Of a stretch of DNA of 64,000 nt, positions 1-7,427 are shown in pieces (position 1 is the stretch's first letter; the number at the start of each line of letters is the position of its first letter). The translations under genes were made by a program, and so were the position numbers. The stretch is from Pedobacter nyackensis (GTDB taxonomy: Bacteria > Bacteroidota > Bacteroidia > Sphingobacteriales > Sphingobacteriaceae). Under the pieces are notes generated by a model. It made no database searches. It was given only the letters and a program-made list of their open reading frames with translations, and was not told where the DNA came from. The stretch lies in the NCBI RefSeq assembly GCF_900176505.1, contig NZ_FWYB01000004.1:248001-312000 (forward strand), in the 5' to 3' direction.

Positions 1-158
1 CAGCGAATGCATTTCCACGTTTACTTAAGAAGCAATTGGAAGATCCTAAGAAAGACTGGACTTTACAAAAAATAGATAACAATAGCTGGACTTTATACCA
101 GAAAATTAATGGTGCAAAAACCAACCCTGTAGTTTTAAAAAGGGCTAAAGGGTATTAA
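1..158 (+). CDS. C-terminal end of an unidentified protein (5' end outside window)
   Basis: An open frame enters from the left edge and ends at TAA 156-158, giving the last 51 residues. The tail is rich in Lys, Asn and Trp and contains two DWTL/SWTL-like segments (KKDWTLQK and NNSWTLYQK). I do not recognise the family. It lies 80 bases upstream of the GH97 gene on the same strand, so it may belong to the same carbohydrate cluster. No function can be given from the tail alone. Confidence 0.6.
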   Translation, partial: ANAFPRLLKKQLEDPKKDWTLQKIDNNSWTLYQKINGAKTNPVVLKRAKGY

Positions 159-238
159 TCTCTTTGCTATCTCTTTAAGAGAGAAGTTTCAATTGTAGCT
201 CATGGAATAGATAGTTTTAATCGCCAATAAATAATATA

Positions 239-2092
239 ATGAAGACTTTTAAAGTAATTGGGAAACCTTTCTTTTTTTTAATGATGTTTACGCTGATTGC
301 TAACATTTCCTTTTCCAAAGTCCCGGGGAAATTGGCTGAGCTCAAATCGCCTGATGGTAAGTTACAAGTTGTGTTTACTTCTGGTTCCGATGGGAGTATG
401 TGTTATTCCTTAATAGCAGATGGTAAACTTTTGTTGAAACCTTCACGTATTGGATTAAATGTTCCAAAAGCTCCGGTATTTGAATTCAAACAGCCGAAGT
501 CGGTTAAAAAAGTTTGGCGACCAGTTTGGGGTAAAAGAAGTTTGGTTAACGATACTTACAGAGAAATAGCGATTGTATCGGATATTTATACCATAAAAGT
601 CAGGGCTTATAATGATGGAATTGCTTTTAGATATGAAGACGGACACTCTCCATCTGAATTGACGGAATTTAATTTTGCCGGAAATTATACCGCTTGGTAT
701 TATAATGGAGAAAACCACAATATCGGTCCCGAAAAATTGCAGGATGCCAAAGGTCTACGGAGGCCTGTTGTAACCATTAAAGCTGCTGAAAATCAATTTA
801 TGGCTATTCATGAGGCTAATTTGGAAAGTGGGGAGCAGTTGTTGTTGCAGCCGGTAGCTGGAAGTGCTTCGTTTCAGGTTCCTTCCAAAAGAGCAAAAGC
901 CTGGCGGGTAATTATGTATGGTAGAACACCTGGACAACTGGTTGATTCTCATTTGCTGGAATTGTTAAACCCTGAACCGGAGTCAGGATATGATTTTTCC
1001 TGGGTTAAACCCGGGGTGGCACTTTGGGATTGGAGAATTAATGGGGCAGAAGTTAATGGATTTAAGTATCAGATGTCGCTCCCATCATGGAAAAGAATGA
1101 TAGATTTTGCTGGTGCCAACAAAATTCCTTCATTGGTATTAGATGCCAACTGGTATGGTGCGGAATTTAATAAAGATTCAGATCCTTTAAAGGGAGGGAA
1201 AGCAGCTGATGTAAAGGAACTGATCAAATATGGTAAAGAAAGGGGAGTAGGGGTCTGGTTATACCTTAATGATGTAGGAGGAAAAGCATTTCCGATCGAA
1301 GCGATTATAAAACAGTATGGCGACTGGGGAGCGGTAGGTATTAAATACGGATTTATGAGCGGTAGTTTCGAGGAAAAGAACATAAGAACCAGGCTGATCA
1401 CGAAATTATGCGCCCAAAACCATTTAATGGTAGACTATCATGATGATCCGGTTCATCCTTACGGACAAATGCGTACATGGCCCAATGCGGTCACCCGTGA
1501 ATTTTGTTTCGCTCAGTTAGACGGCCATCATGTATTTGATCCAAAAACATTTGTGACAACGGTGTTTGTGAATATGCTTGCCGGGCCATTAGATATGAAT
1601 AATGGGGTGTTTGATATGGAACAAAAAGGCCGGGTGGATTATGGTCATCCGGTTCCTTCTACCATTGTTGCTGAAGCAGCACGAACGTTGATTACCTTTT
1701 CGGGTGCTACTATTATACCTGACATTCCCGAATATTATAACAAACATCCTGAACTATTCAAGTTCATTACGGCTGAAAAAATGCCATGGAAGGAAAGTAA
1801 AACATTGAGTGGTGAAATTGGGGAATACATTGTAATGGCTCGTAAGGCATCGACAGGAAAATGGCTAATTGGTGCAGCAACGAATGAAAGCGCTAGAGTG
1901 TTGCGGATTCCTTTGAGCTTTTTGGAGCCAGGAATGTATAAGGCATTGATCATAAAGGATGGGAAAAATGCTAGCTATTTGTCAAATAAAGAAGAATATG
2001 TAACTGTAAACACGAACCTTACACATAAGCAGTTTATTGATGTTGAACTGGCACCTGGGGGTGGGGCTTGTGTTTTATTAGAAGCAAAATAA
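239..2092 (+). CDS. Secreted glycoside hydrolase family 97 protein (alpha-galactosidase/alpha-glucosidase type)
   Basis: 617 residues with a signal peptide (hydrophobic stretch about residues 10-26). The layout matches GH97: an N-terminal beta-sandwich (about 30-280), a (beta/alpha)8 barrel (about 285-520, starting near VALWDWRINGAE) and a C-terminal beta domain. Family marks include AIHEANL, RTWPNAVTRE and MLAGPLDMNNGVFD. GH97 enzymes are periplasmic calcium-dependent exo-glycosidases; some retain and some invert. Here the barrel strand reads VDYHDDPVHPYG with Asp402 and Asp403. An Asp in this strand, rather than the Glu of SusB, would suggest the retaining, alpha-galactosidase-like branch. 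That subtype call rests on memory of the family. The usual GxE segment after RTWPN reads AQLD, a deviation. Substrate is unknown; the downstream genes hint at a fucose- or galactose-containing glycan. Confidence 0.88.
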   Translation: MKTFKVIGKPFFFLMMFTLIANISFSKVPGKLAELKSPDGKLQVVFTSGSDGSMCYSLIADGKLLLKPSRIGLNVPKAPVFEFKQPKSVKKVWRPVWGKRSLVNDTYREIAIVSDIYTIKVRAYNDGIAFRYEDGHSPSELTEFNFAGNYTAWYYNGENHNIGPEKLQDAKGLRRPVVTIKAAENQFMAIHEANLESGEQLLLQPVAGSASFQVPSKRAKAWRVIMYGRTPGQLVDSHLLELLNPEPESGYDFSWVKPGVALWDWRINGAEVNGFKYQMSLPSWKRMIDFAGANKIPSLVLDANWYGAEFNKDSDPLKGGKAADVKELIKYGKERGVGVWLYLNDVGGKAFPIEAIIKQYGDWGAVGIKYGFMSGSFEEKNIRTRLITKLCAQNHLMVDYHDDPVHPYGQMRTWPNAVTREFCFAQLDGHHVFDPKTFVTTVFVNMLAGPLDMNNGVFDMEQKGRVDYGHPVPSTIVAEAARTLITFSGATIIPDIPEYYNKHPELFKFITAEKMPWKESKTLSGEIGEYIVMARKASTGKWLIGAATNESARVLRIPLSFLEPGMYKALIIKDGKNASYLSNKEEYVTVNTNLTHKQFIDVELAPGGGACVLLEAK

Positions 2093-2169
2093 CATTTATA
2101 ATAGTCAATTTAACGGTTGTAATTTTCCATTTAAATATTGAAACTTGATGGTCCGAGGAAATAAGAAAA

Positions 2170-3132
2170 ATGATAATAACCGTTAATAGTGCCATGACCA
2201 ATAAGTTAAATGATAATTTAATGAAAACGGATTTCTTGGATAGAATGGTATTGGGAACCGCTGGGTTGGGTGGTGTTTGGGGTAAGGTTGACCAGCAGGA
2301 GTCGATTAAGACGATTATTGATGCAATGGAGTGTGGGGTAAACCATATCGATACAGCTCCAGCTTATGGAAATGCAGAAGAACTGTTAGGTCTTGCCCTT
2401 AAGCAATGGTCTGGCAGAAAACCATTCTTAAGTACTAAGGTAGGGCGACTTAAGTCTTTCGGGGTTGAAGGTCAACATTATGATTTTTCGGCAAAGGGAA
2501 TGAAGCGTAGTATTGAATCAAGCCTTAAGATACTCGGAAGAACGGAGGTTGATTTACTATTGCTACACGATCCTTTGCATGTGCCCGAAGCGGAATTCGA
2601 GTCTGTAGTGAATAATTTGATTGAGTTGAAGCGAAATGGGTATTCGAGATATATTGGCCTGGGTGGTAATGCGCCGGAGGGGTTTCTGCCTTATTTGCAA
2701 GCAGGTGTTTTTGATGTTGTAATGGAGTTTAACAAGTTGAATGCCAGTAATACTGAAAGTTTAGACACCATGCTGCCATTTTGTAACCAAAGCAAAACTA
2801 CCTACTACGCAGCGAGTCCACTGAATATGGGATTATTAGGTGTCAGTTATTCCGCTTTTACTAATACTCCCCCCGAATGGTTAGCCAAAGAACAGGTTAA
2901 CAGTGCGATTCGAATTCATGCTGTTGCACTAAAATATGGCATTCCACTCAGCGAGCTTTCCTACAGGTTTCTGCTGAACATTCCTTATGATTTTAAAATC
3001 GTTACCGGACCCAGCAATAGAACTGAATTTCGTGACCTCTTCAATTCTTTAAATCTGGGGCCTCTGCCCAAAGCCATATATAATGAGATTGTTCAAATTA
3101 ACAAAAATGTATTAGATGAATCAGATAGATAA
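2170..3132 (+). CDS. Aldo/keto reductase, probable sugar (L-fucose/D-threo-aldose type) 1-dehydrogenase
   Basis: 320 residues, cytoplasmic, no signal peptide. The AKR catalytic tetrad is visible: Asp61 and Tyr66 in HIDTAPAYG, Lys90 in STKVGR and His133 in LLLLHDP. The family fold is an NAD(P)-dependent TIM barrel. Members next to enolase-superfamily dehydratases and RhaM/FucM-type mutarotases often oxidise L-fucose or D-arabinose to the lactone. That role is inferred from neighbours and was not tested. The reading frame allows starts at 2170, 2194 or 2221; the core begins after the Met at 2221, so the first 17 residues may not be translated. The 3' end overlaps the next gene by 17 bases, which implies translational coupling. 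Confidence 0.85.
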   Translation: MIITVNSAMTNKLNDNLMKTDFLDRMVLGTAGLGGVWGKVDQQESIKTIIDAMECGVNHIDTAPAYGNAEELLGLALKQWSGRKPFLSTKVGRLKSFGVEGQHYDFSAKGMKRSIESSLKILGRTEVDLLLLHDPLHVPEAEFESVVNNLIELKRNGYSRYIGLGGNAPEGFLPYLQAGVFDVVMEFNKLNASNTESLDTMLPFCNQSKTTYYAASPLNMGLLGVSYSAFTNTPPEWLAKEQVNSAIRIHAVALKYGIPLSELSYRFLLNIPYDFKIVTGPSNRTEFRDLFNSLNLGPLPKAIYNEIVQINKNVLDESDR

Positions 3133-4288
3133 TGAAATTTTCAATATCAAAAGGATCAAAATCCGCATTCTTGAGCAGGTAGCAGCGGTTATACCTTTTC
3201 AGGATGCAACAATGGGCCCCTTCCCACATTTTGGTATCTCTATTATTACCCTTGAAGATAATGATGGAAATATCGGGGAATCACCTGTTTATAATAGCTA
3301 TCTGAATATTCTGGAAACCTGTTTGTTTCCAATACTTTTTCATAGTCAAAATGTCCCTTATCGGGAATTCTTTCCATTGCTATACTGGTCTATCAGGAAC
3401 GAAGGCTTTAAAGGTGCCGCTTCAGCCCTTTTGGGACAGCTGGATATGGCTTTATATGATCTTGCTGCGAGAAGGAAGGGGATTCCTTTGCATCAATATA
3501 TGGGCGCAGTTGAAAACGAGGTAAAGATGTACGGAAGTGGGGGGGGGACGAATTATTCCTTTGCTCAATTGGAACAGGAAGTGAATTTTTTTCTTGAAGC
3601 AGGAGTGGACTGTTACAAAATGAAAATAGGGAAGGATTTTGGGAAAAATATGAAAGAGGATATCACAAGAGTGAAATTTGTGAAAAATCTCCTTGGTAAT
3701 GGGGTTAGACTGGCCGTGGATGCTAATCAGGTTTGGAACTGTACGGATGTATTCAATTTTATAGATGCCGTTGGGGAGGACAATTTATCTTGGATTGAGG
3801 AGCCTATACATTCGGCAGCTTATGATCTGATTGAAACCCTATGTAAGGCGACAAAGGTGACTGTTGCATATGGGGAGTCTGAACGGACATCAAAGATTTT
3901 TCCCACACTGGTGAACTGCGGCGTTAGACATCTGCAACCTGTTCCTACGCAAATCGGGGGGATAAAAGAATGGCTGGAAGTCAGAGATCTTTCTATAAAT
4001 AAGAAATTAGATTTTTCTTCTGGTGGATATTCTCTATATTCAGCGTTCCTAATGGCAGCATCCAATGGGGTTGGGATGATAGAATACCTATATTCCATCA
4101 TGTACGGACTGGAGAAATATTTTCTCGTATATCCATCTTGGCGGAATGGAAAGTTTATATTTCCAGATATTGCAGGCATACCAGTTCGAATTGATTGGGA
4201 TAACTGCTATCGGGAGAATAGGATAATCAGGGAATTCAAATGGGAACAAGCGGATGTGCCTAGATACAAGCCTATTGTATCTATGTAA
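3116..4288 (+). CDS. Enolase-superfamily (mandelate racemase-like) protein with an altered active site
   Basis: 390 residues. The MLE/MR-type N-terminal cap and TIM barrel are clear. The barrel shows the KxK motif (Lys168-Met-Lys170 in YKMKIG) and three likely Mg2+ ligands: Asp202 in AVDANQ, Glu228 in WIEEP and Glu254 in YGESER. In mandelate racemase the second base is a His-Asp dyad in MPDAMKIGG and SSHLFQE. The aligned positions here read QPVPTQIGG (Val276 for Asp) and SSGGYSLY (Gly303 for His), so the dyad is missing. The second Lys of the muconate-lactonising branch is also not evident. Next to a sugar dehydrogenase and symporter the natural guess is a sugar-acid dehydratase (fuconate-like), but the altered site makes the reaction uncertain. 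The gene overlaps the upstream reductase gene by 17 bases. Confidence 0.82.
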   Translation: MNQIDNEIFNIKRIKIRILEQVAAVIPFQDATMGPFPHFGISIITLEDNDGNIGESPVYNSYLNILETCLFPILFHSQNVPYREFFPLLYWSIRNEGFKGAASALLGQLDMALYDLAARRKGIPLHQYMGAVENEVKMYGSGGGTNYSFAQLEQEVNFFLEAGVDCYKMKIGKDFGKNMKEDITRVKFVKNLLGNGVRLAVDANQVWNCTDVFNFIDAVGEDNLSWIEEPIHSAAYDLIETLCKATKVTVAYGESERTSKIFPTLVNCGVRHLQPVPTQIGGIKEWLEVRDLSINKKLDFSSGGYSLYSAFLMAASNGVGMIEYLYSIMYGLEKYFLVYPSWRNGKFIFPDIAGIPVRIDWDNCYRENRIIREFKWEQADVPRYKPIVSM

Positions 4289-4300
4289 AATGAAAATAAT

Positions 4301-5860
4301 TTGGATATATCTTTTGACTACTTCGATTATATAGTACTGGGAACATACATCCTGGTGTTGCTCATTATCGGTTTTTTTATGAATAAAAAAGGACCAGCCG
4401 GAGAAGATATATTTCTCGGTGGAAGAAGTCTGAAGTGGTGGCAAATCGGATTCTCGATGTTTAGTGCCAACGCCGGACCAATGATGCTCATAGGCTTTGC
4501 AGGTATAGGCTTTAGCCATGGGATGGTTGGAGCGAACTTTGAATGGTTGGCCTGGATATTCCTTTTAATGCTTTCGGTAATTTTTCTCCCCTATTATCTT
4601 AAATCTGGAATTAGTACGATCCCGCAATTTTTGCTAATCCGTTTCGGCAAAAGATCATATACCTTCCTTATTGCCTACAGCCTGGTTTCAGTGTTAGTGG
4701 TTTGGCTTGGAAGTGCACTTTATGCAGGAGGATTGCTGATTTCTTCAATTTTCGGCGTCTCAATTTATCTGCCGATAATTATTATTGCAGCAATTGCCAC
4801 AAGTTTTACAGCTACGGGTGGTTTAAAAGCTGTCGTTCGAACGAGTATATTTCAGTCCCTTATTATTATCGTTTCGTCAGTTTTTCTGGTATTTCTTGGA
4901 TTAAAAGAAATCGGTGGCTTGGATGCATTTATTGCGAAGACACCTAAAAATTATTGGAAGCTTTTTCTGCCTTCAGACAATGTTGAATATAGTTGGATAG
5001 CCATTGTGCTTGGCTATCCTGTAGCGGCTATATACTACTGGTGTGCAGATCAAACCATTGTTCAAAAGGTGCTGGCAGCTCAGGATCTTAAACAAGGGCA
5101 ATATGGAACGGTGTTTATCGCTGTACTCAAGATCATTATGCCTGTTATTTTCATTATTCCTGGAATTATGTGTTATGTACTGTTTCGGGAAAGTGCACGT
5201 GCCGACAATGCCTATATCGTTATGGTCACTAAACTTATGCCCCACGGGCTTCTTGGTCTTGCCGTTGCGGCATTAATTGCTGCACTAATTGATACGGTTT
5301 CTTCGAGCCTTAATTCTTTTTGCACTGTTTTTACTTTGGATCTGGTTCCTTTATTCAAGGAACAGGATAAAGCGCAACAGATTCGTATGGGGAAATGGAT
5401 TACCGTAGGAGCTGCAGTATTTGGTGTGCTTGTTGCGATTGGTTTTGCGAATTCAGGCAAGAATTTCTTTGAACTTACACAAGGCTTGGTTTCGATTTTT
5501 GCCCCCCCGCTGTCGGTAGTCTTTTTGGCCGGTATTAGTTGGAAAAGAATAAATGCAATATCAGTGGAGAGTGTACTGTATGGTGGAGGAACGCTTTGTA
5601 CAATAATTGGGGCATGCAATGTTTTCAATTATCCATATGAAGGTTTTTGGCCTCATTTTCTAATGCTTTCATTTTATCTTTTTCTTTTTTTGGGGATTGT
5701 AATCGTTTTAATCACTTTGTTTTCTGCTAAGAAAGAAGATAAGCTTACTGATAGGACAATGATTCTTAGTGAACTGAGACTTCATAAAAATAAGAATTTG
5801 CGGGTAGTCTGGGGATTGCTTGCTGTAATTATGGTGCTTTTATATGTGTTTTTTAATTAA
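4301..5860 (+). CDS. Sodium/solute symporter (SSS/SGLT family), probable sugar importer
   Basis: 519 residues with many hydrophobic helices (about 13-14) through the whole length, as in the SSS family. The early GEDIFLGGRSLKWW segment and the following SMFSANAGP segment are typical of SSS sugar transporters in Bacteroidota. The protein should import a monosaccharide across the inner membrane using the Na+ gradient. The only start that keeps the first helix (DYIVLGTYILVLLIIGFF) is a TTG at 4301, 12 bases after the upstream stop; the first in-frame ATG would remove that helix. The position between the enolase-like gene and the mutarotase-like gene suggests it carries their substrate. Family call is firm; substrate is inferred. 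Confidence 0.88.
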   Translation: MDISFDYFDYIVLGTYILVLLIIGFFMNKKGPAGEDIFLGGRSLKWWQIGFSMFSANAGPMMLIGFAGIGFSHGMVGANFEWLAWIFLLMLSVIFLPYYLKSGISTIPQFLLIRFGKRSYTFLIAYSLVSVLVVWLGSALYAGGLLISSIFGVSIYLPIIIIAAIATSFTATGGLKAVVRTSIFQSLIIIVSSVFLVFLGLKEIGGLDAFIAKTPKNYWKLFLPSDNVEYSWIAIVLGYPVAAIYYWCADQTIVQKVLAAQDLKQGQYGTVFIAVLKIIMPVIFIIPGIMCYVLFRESARADNAYIVMVTKLMPHGLLGLAVAALIAALIDTVSSSLNSFCTVFTLDLVPLFKEQDKAQQIRMGKWITVGAAVFGVLVAIGFANSGKNFFELTQGLVSIFAPPLSVVFLAGISWKRINAISVESVLYGGGTLCTIIGACNVFNYPYEGFWPHFLMLSFYLFLFLGIVIVLITLFSAKKEDKLTDRTMILSELRLHKNKNLRVVWGLLAVIMVLLYVFFN

Positions 5861-5870
5861 AAAATAAAAT

Positions 5871-6293
5871 ATGATCAAGATTTTAAAATTGTTTTTATTG
5901 TGTGTTTGTTTTGCTTCATGCGGGACATCTGAGCAACCCTTAGTTGTAAATAAATATAACGAGCATGTTTTTGTGGTCAATATTGCTCCTGGCGAACAGA
6001 AATTACAGGAGTATCTCAACTACCATAAAAAGGTATGGCCTGAGGTTGAAGCAGGGTTTAAAAAGGCTGGTTATAAACAGATTTCTCTTTATCGTTTTGA
6101 TCATCTTGTGGTGATGCGAATTTTGGTAGACAAAGGTGCTGATCTTGATCAATTGGGCAAATTGTCAGAGTCTTACAGCCCAAAATGTAAGGAATGGAAC
6201 AAGTTAATGGGAGCGTATCAAGTAGGTGTTAATGGTACAGCCCCCGATCAAAAATGGGTCGAAACTGAGTTGTTTTACGAATATTTGAACTAG
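5871..6293 (+). CDS. Lipoprotein of the L-rhamnose/L-fucose mutarotase (RhaM) family
   Basis: 140 residues. After a lipoprotein signal (lipobox FASC, Cys17) the mature part matches the RhaM/DUF718 ferredoxin-like fold. It has the EYLNYHKKVWPEV segment with conserved His52, then the YRFDHLVVMR strand and the C-terminal PDQKWVETELFYEY. Family members interconvert the anomers of rhamnose or fucose and are usually small cytoplasmic proteins of about 105 residues. This one is lipid-anchored and so should act in the periplasm or at the outer membrane, upstream of the symporter. Its TAG stop shares the four bases CTAG (6290-6293) with the stop of the convergent AraC gene. Confidence 0.82.
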   Translation: MIKILKLFLLCVCFASCGTSEQPLVVNKYNEHVFVVNIAPGEQKLQEYLNYHKKVWPEVEAGFKKAGYKQISLYRFDHLVVMRILVDKGADLDQLGKLSESYSPKCKEWNKLMGAYQVGVNGTAPDQKWVETELFYEYLN

Positions 6294-7162
6294 TCCTGAA
6301 AGACGCTCCTATATTGTTTGGTGAAATCGCGAGGTGAAAGTCCTTTAACTTCTTTAAAATGTTTATTAAAATTTGAGATGTTATTATAACCGCTCATATA
6401 ACAGGTTTCCGTTACATTGTGTTTGCCTTCCATCAGTAGTTTTGCAGCATGTCCTATTCTGATCTCTTTAATAAAATCTACAAGCGTCCGATTGGTTTTT
6501 AATTTGAAAAATCTGCAGAAGGCGGCTGTAGACATCGGTATAATTTCGGCCACATCATTCAGAGAAATGTCTTCCCTGAAATTCTTGAAGATATAGTCAA
6601 ATACCCGGTTGATTTTTTTAGCCTCAGTTGAGCTCTCAAAAACGTTGTAGGATAAGGAGGAAAGCTTCCTGGATGACACGGAATGCGCAAGTAAATCCAG
6701 CAACTGAAGCATGAGTGAGGCACGATAAAGGCCTGTCTTATGAAGCATTTCCTTTAGGATTTCTCTTGCCTGTATTACAGTGTCGCCGGTGAATAAAATG
6801 CCCATGGAGGCATCAGTAAAGAGTTGTTTTAAGGCAAGGGTTTCAGGTTTCTCTAATAATTCTTTGCCAAGGAAATCAGGAAAGAAATGGACAACAATTG
6901 CCTCTGGATCAAGATCGTTTTGTACCGTGCCGTAATACTGCCAGCAATGTGGAAGATAGCTTCCTAAAAGAACCAGTTCAGTCCCCTCGAAGTCTTCAAT
7001 GTGATCACCCACAAAACGTTTTCCCTTGCAGTTTTCCAACAATGCAATCTCAAAATTGAAATGAGATTTCAATGATGTATATTTCTTAATTTCAAGAATT
7101 TCAGATCTTACAGTGAAGGATTCTTCAGGGGGGAAAGTAAAGTTCTCGTATATGAATTGCAT
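6290..7162 (-). CDS. AraC-family transcription regulator
   Basis: 290 residues. The N-terminal half (about 15-170) looks like an AraC-type cupin sensing domain (TELVLLGSYLPHCWQ). Residues about 185-285 form the double helix-turn-helix domain, with STAAFCRFFKLKTNRT and the second-HTH/PF00165 end SGYNNISNFNKHFKEVKG. It is convergent with the sugar operon (stops overlap by 4 bases) and divergent from the secreted protein gene at 7428. It may control one or both through the 265-base intergenic region. Effector unknown; a sugar from this pathway is likely. Confidence 0.9.
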   Translation of the reverse strand: MQFIYENFTFPPEESFTVRSEILEIKKYTSLKSHFNFEIALLENCKGKRFVGDHIEDFEGTELVLLGSYLPHCWQYYGTVQNDLDPEAIVVHFFPDFLGKELLEKPETLALKQLFTDASMGILFTGDTVIQAREILKEMLHKTGLYRASLMLQLLDLLAHSVSSRKLSSLSYNVFESSTEAKKINRVFDYIFKNFREDISLNDVAEIIPMSTAAFCRFFKLKTNRTLVDFIKEIRIGHAAKLLMEGKHNVTETCYMSGYNNISNFNKHFKEVKGLSPRDFTKQYRSVFQD

Positions 7163-7388
7163 TCTATTTGGTCGTTTGTGTGTGGTGTTTTGCTGGTTAA
7201 GCTTTACTAAAGTTAAAAAAAAAAATCAAAGCTTGTAGCTTACGTGTTTTTTCACAACAAAAAATGTACAGTAAAAAGTCAAAAAAATACCGGTTATGGA
7301 GCTTAAATAAAGATTGCTGTGAATTTTGGGCAAAAAAAGCATCGATATTGAGCAATTTAAAGGAGGTAAAGTACCTCAGGATTCAGTT

Positions 7389-7410
7389 AATTTGAAATAC
7401 ATTTCAAATT
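7389..7410. promoter_or_regulatory. Perfect 9-bp inverted repeat upstream of the 7428 gene
   Basis: AATTTGAAA (7389-7397) and TTTCAAATT (7402-7410) are exact reverse complements around a 4-base spacer, ending 17 bases before the start codon. A second, shorter repeat, GAGGTA...TACCTC, lies just upstream (about 7362-7376). Either could be an operator or a hairpin in the 5' leader. The rest of 7163-7427 is A/T-rich with no gene; both divergent promoters must lie here, but I could not fix a -7/-33 pair. Confidence 0.4.
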
Positions 7411-7427
7411 CGCACACACACCACAAT

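Noticed and set aside
7163..7427. Mirrored GTGTGTGGTG and CACACACCAC tracts near the two divergent starts
   Set aside because: Only 8 bases (ACACCACA) match as an inverted pair in a low-complexity context, which is too weak to call an operator.
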